Part shown: positions 14,677 through 17,348 of the stretch, in pieces
How the letters are laid out: each line of letters starts with the position of its first letter
Numbering within the stretch: the first letter of the stretch is position 1
From: JAWWBS01 sp033720815
GTDB lineage: Bacteria; Pseudomonadota; Gammaproteobacteria; Natronospirales; JAJUFS01
Direction: 5' to 3'
Length of the DNA stretch: 17,348 bases
Assembly: GCA_033720815.1 (NCBI GenBank)
Contig: JAWWBT010000035.1
Location: forward strand, 1 to 17,348
Made by a program: the position numbers and the translations under genes
Notes under the pieces: model-generated
What the model saw: only the letters and a program-made list of their open reading frames with translations
Database searches by the model: none
What the model was told of the DNA's origin: nothing

Positions 14677-15057
14677 ATGTCCCGCGAAATCATTTCCACC
14701 GACAAGGCGCCAGCTGCAATTGGCACGTATTCGCAGGCCGTGAAGGTCGGCTCCACGGTTTACCTTTCCGGCCAGATACCGCTCGATCCGGCGACCATGG
14801 AAGTGGTCGATGGACCCATCGAGAACCAGATCAATCGCGTCTTCGAGAACCTCGCCGCGGTGATGGAAGCTGCCGGTGGTTCGATGGCGAACATTGTGAA
14901 GCTGAATATCTACCTCACCGACCTCGCGAATTTCGCCAAGGTGAACGAGGCGATGGCGAAGGTATTCGACGAACCCTATCCGGCGCGCGCCGCCATCGGC
15001 GTGAAGGAATTGCCGAAGGGTGTGCCTGTCGAAATGGATGCCGTAGCCGAGGTCTGA
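14677..15057 (+). CDS. ridA: RidA family reactive intermediate (enamine/imine) deaminase
   Basis: Hydrolyses reactive 2-aminoacrylate and related enamines/imines released by PLP enzymes such as threonine dehydratase, protecting other PLP enzymes; works as a trimer in the cytoplasm. The 126 residues match the family length. Key residues of the RidA subgroup are visible: Tyr17 in IGTYSQAV, the LSGQIPLDP block, Arg104 in YPARAAIGV (counterpart of the catalytic Arg105 of E. coli), and Glu119 in VPVEMDAVA. ATG 14677 is preceded by CGAGGAG. recG begins six bases after the stop, suggesting co-transcription. A ridA gene between spoT and recG is common in pseudomonad-like genomes. Confidence 0.96.
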   Translation: MSREIISTDKAPAAIGTYSQAVKVGSTVYLSGQIPLDPATMEVVDGPIENQINRVFENLAAVMEAAGGSMANIVKLNIYLTDLANFAKVNEAMAKVFDEPYPARAAIGVKELPKGVPVEMDAVAEV

Positions 15058-15063
15058 CGACAG

Positions 15064-17178
15064 GTGGCAACGGCAGGAAAGGAAGCAGCCAACGCGCCCG
15101 ATGCGAGAACGCTCGCGATCACGCGTCTGAAAGGTGTCGGGCCGCAGCTGGCGGAGAAGCTGGAAAAGCTCGGTGTCCGAACCTTGCAGGACCTGCTTTT
15201 CCACCTGCCGGCGCGCTACGAGGACCGCACTCGCATCGTGCCGATCGGCAGCCTGGTGCCGGGCCAGGCTGCCGTGATCGAGGGCGAGATCGAGCACTCG
15301 GAGATTGCATTCCGCGGTCGGCGCACCTGGTTGCTGCGCATTGCGGATGGCACCGGTAGCCTCACCCTGCGGTTCTTCTATTTCTCGAATACACAGTCGA
15401 AATCCGCACAGCGTGGCCAGCGTGTGCGTGCCTTTGGCGAGGTGCGTCGCGGCAAGCACACGCTCGAGATCATCCATCCCGAATACCGCGTGCAGCGCGA
15501 GAACGACGGCGGTGTCGTCGAGGAATCACTGACCCCGGTCTACCCCCTGACCGATGGCGTGACCCAGGGTCGACTCCGCGCATTGACCACGCAGGCGTTG
15601 AACATGCTGAAGCGCGGCAAGTTGCAGATTGCCGAGTTGCTCGATCCCGCGTTGCTGCCCGAGGCGAAACATCCTTCGCTGCTCGATGCCCTGTTCTACG
15701 TGCACCGCCCGCCACCGGAGGCCGACCTGCATGCCTTGCACGAAGGCGAGCATCCCGCGCAGCGCCGGCTGGCATTCGAGGAATTGCTGGCCCATCACCT
15801 TTCGCTTCGGCAGCTGCGTCGGGATGCGCACCAGGTCAGTGCCCTGCCGTTGCAGGGCGGTGGCGAGCTGCAACGGCGCTTCCTGGATGCATTGCCGTTC
15901 TCGCTGACCGGTGCGCAGTCGCGGGTCGTTGATGAAGTGTCGGCCGATCTTGCAAAGCCGGTACCGATGATGCGCCTGGTGCAGGGTGATGTCGGCTCGG
16001 GCAAGACGGTTGTTGCAGCACTCGCCGCGCTGTCGGCTGTGGAGTCAGGTAGGCAGGCGGCAATCATGGCGCCGACCGAATTGCTGGCGGAACAGCATTT
16101 CCGCAATTTCCTCGATTGGCTGGAACCGCTGGATGTTCGCGTGGCGTGGCTGTCGGGCAAGCTGAATGCCTCGCAGCGACGCGAGCAGCTGGAACTCGTT
16201 TCGAGCGGTGAAGCGGGCGTCGTTGTCGGTACGCATGCGCTGTTCCAGGAGGGTGTGGACTTCCACTCGCTGGCACTGGTCATCATCGACGAGCAGCATC
16301 GCTTTGGTGTTCACCAGCGACTCAGCCTGCGCGAGAAAGGGGCAAGCGGCAGCGATGCGCCACACCAGCTCATCATGACTGCAACACCCATACCGCGAAC
16401 GCTCGCCATGACGGCCTATGCCGACCTCGATACATCGGTGATCGACGAACTGCCACCGGGCCGCACGCCAGTGCAGACGGTCGTCATCAATGAATCACGC
16501 CGCAGCGAGGTGGTCGCGCGCGTAAATGCCGCAATCGATGACGGTCGCCAGGTTTACTGGGTCTGCCCGCTGGTCGAGGAATCCGAGGTGATGCAGTACG
16601 AGGCCGCCGAGGATACGCACGTGGCCTTGAGCGAGGCATTGCAGGAACGTCGCGTCGGTCTCGTGCATGGCCGCATGAAACCCGCCGAGAAGGAACGCGT
16701 CATGCAGGAATTCAAGGCAGGGCGCATCGACCTGCTGGTGGCGACAACGGTGATCGAGGTCGGCGTCGACGTGCCGAACGCCAGCCTGATGGTGATCGAG
16801 AATGCCGAACGCATGGGACTGGCGCAGTTGCACCAGTTGCGTGGCCGTGTCGGTCGCGGCGATGTCGCGTCCACCTGCGTGCTGATGTACAAGCCGCCGC
16901 TGTCACAGATGGCGAAGCAACGGCTCGGCGTGATGCGCGAAACCACCGATGGTTTCCGTATTGCGCAGGAAGACCTGAAGATCCGTGGGCCGGGAGAGGT
17001 GCTGGGAACGAAACAGACCGGCCTTGCGACGATGCAGGTTGCAGACCTCGTTCGCGATGCTGACCTGCTGCCCTGGGTGCAGAAGGTGGCCGAAGAGTTG
17101 CTCGACCAGCAACCGGATATTGCCGCGAATCTCGTGCAGCGTTGGCTGGCAGATGCGGCCCGCTACGCTCACGCCTAG
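15064..17178 (+). CDS. recG: ATP-dependent DNA helicase RecG
   Basis: Double-strand translocase that reverses stalled replication forks and processes R-loops and D-loops. The 704 residues compare with 693 in E. coli. An N-terminal wedge/OB domain (about 15-190, with LKGVGPQLAEKLEKLG and PARYEDRT) is followed by helicase motifs: GDVGSGKT (308-315, Lys314), the DEQH box (409-412) in IIDEQHRFGVHQR, TATPIPRTLAMT, CPLVEESE, TTVIEVGVDVPNA and the QLRGRVGR arginine motif. The C-terminal RGPGEVLGTKQTG block is typical of RecG. GTG 15064 is the first usable start after ridA and has only a weak GAGG about a dozen bases upstream, so translation is probably coupled to ridA termination. Confidence 0.97.
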   Translation: MATAGKEAANAPDARTLAITRLKGVGPQLAEKLEKLGVRTLQDLLFHLPARYEDRTRIVPIGSLVPGQAAVIEGEIEHSEIAFRGRRTWLLRIADGTGSLTLRFFYFSNTQSKSAQRGQRVRAFGEVRRGKHTLEIIHPEYRVQRENDGGVVEESLTPVYPLTDGVTQGRLRALTTQALNMLKRGKLQIAELLDPALLPEAKHPSLLDALFYVHRPPPEADLHALHEGEHPAQRRLAFEELLAHHLSLRQLRRDAHQVSALPLQGGGELQRRFLDALPFSLTGAQSRVVDEVSADLAKPVPMMRLVQGDVGSGKTVVAALAALSAVESGRQAAIMAPTELLAEQHFRNFLDWLEPLDVRVAWLSGKLNASQRREQLELVSSGEAGVVVGTHALFQEGVDFHSLALVIIDEQHRFGVHQRLSLREKGASGSDAPHQLIMTATPIPRTLAMTAYADLDTSVIDELPPGRTPVQTVVINESRRSEVVARVNAAIDDGRQVYWVCPLVEESEVMQYEAAEDTHVALSEALQERRVGLVHGRMKPAEKERVMQEFKAGRIDLLVATTVIEVGVDVPNASLMVIENAERMGLAQLHQLRGRVGRGDVASTCVLMYKPPLSQMAKQRLGVMRETTDGFRIAQEDLKIRGPGEVLGTKQTGLATMQVADLVRDADLLPWVQKVAEELLDQQPDIAANLVQRWLADAARYAHA

Positions 17179-17185
17179 CGGGTTT
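17159..17185 (+). terminator. Possible terminator overlapping the recG stop codon
   Basis: CCCGCTA (17159-17165) pairs with TAGCGGG (17176-17182) around a 10-base loop, followed by three T. The TAG in the second arm is the recG stop. It is weaker than the hairpin at 4130-4158, but rightly placed between convergent genes. Confidence 0.5.
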
Positions 17186-17186
17186 C

Positions 17187-17348
17187 TCAGAATTCGATCA
17201 CGTTGCCGGCAACGATCTGGTAACTGTCCACGCCCGCATCGCGCGTCATTGGCGTGACGATGGCGAGGTAGTAGGTATCGGCAAAGGCAGAACGCAGGTT
17301 GCCGATGCGCAGTCCGATACCGACATCCGCAAACTGCCGGCTCCAGTC
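17187..17348 (-). CDS. C-terminal fragment of a probable outer-membrane beta-barrel protein
   Basis: The last 53 codons of a minus-strand gene that enters from the right edge; its start is outside the window. The segment has alternating hydrophobic residues (VGIGLRIGN, TYYLAIVTPM, SYQIVAGNVIEF) and ends in phenylalanine, the usual last residue of Gram-negative outer-membrane barrels recognised by BamA. The frame is fully open to the edge and uses codons like the neighbouring genes. I do not recognise the family with certainty. Endings of this kind occur in BamA/TamA- or hemolysin-secretion-like barrels, but that is only a resemblance. It converges on recG, eight bases beyond its stop. Confidence 0.6.
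   Translation of the reverse strand, partial: DWSRQFADVGIGLRIGNLRSAFADTYYLAIVTPMTRDAGVDSYQIVAGNVIEF

Noticed and set aside
14550..14756. 68-codon minus-strand frame between spoT and ridA
   Set aside because: It runs into ridA on the opposite strand, no family is recognised, and no ribosome site supports it.
1..17348. CRISPR arrays, tRNA or rRNA genes, insertion sequences, prophage or defence genes
   Set aside because: No regularly spaced repeats, transposase or integrase motifs, cloverleaf-like segments or rRNA sequence were seen on reading both strands by eye.

Overview
The window is an ordinary GC-rich stretch of chromosome from a gammaproteobacterium outside the Enterobacterales. This follows from the pilM / ponA divergent pair, a type II citrate synthase, a zinc-type L31, and the rph-yicC-gmk-rpoZ-spoT-ridA-recG order seen in pseudomonads and their relatives. 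I cannot name a genus. There are fifteen protein genes, two of them cut by the window ends. I see no rRNA, tRNA, CRISPR array, insertion sequence or prophage.

Layout. (1) 1-684 (-): start of pilM, the cytoplasmic actin-like part of the type IV pilus platform, divergent from ponA (849-3485 +, class A penicillin-binding protein 1A). A conserved protein of unknown function follows (3497-4111 +). (2) A two-way hairpin terminator at 4130-4158 separates that pair from gltA (4174-5469 -), which has a long structured leader; rpmE (5845-6060 -) lies upstream. (3) 6061-6605 is the longest gene-free stretch. It holds the rpmE promoter, then an AT-rich block flanked by DnaA-box-like sites, two of them forming a palindrome. 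(4) 6606-10184 (-): a compact cluster read in the order PP2C phosphatase, rph, rdgB, hemW, CPXCG zinc-ribbon protein, with coupled stops and starts in its last four genes. (5) 10288-17178 (+): yicC, gmk, rpoZ, spoT, ridA, recG. A beta-barrel-like gene fragment converges on recG from the right edge.

Themes: cell-wall synthesis and pili on the left, central carbon metabolism and ribosome in the middle, RNA and nucleotide-pool housekeeping (RNase PH, XTP pyrophosphatase, YicC RNase), then the stringent-response and RNA polymerase genes, and fork repair. The protein genes are housekeeping and show no clear sign of a novel system. The best candidates for something undescribed are non-coding: the DnaA-box/AT-rich region at 6300-6540, and the leader structures of gltA and yicC. 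Also worth a look are the PP2C phosphatase without a neighbouring kinase and the uncharacterised gene after ponA. Identifications rest on reading motifs by eye; no database search was run.
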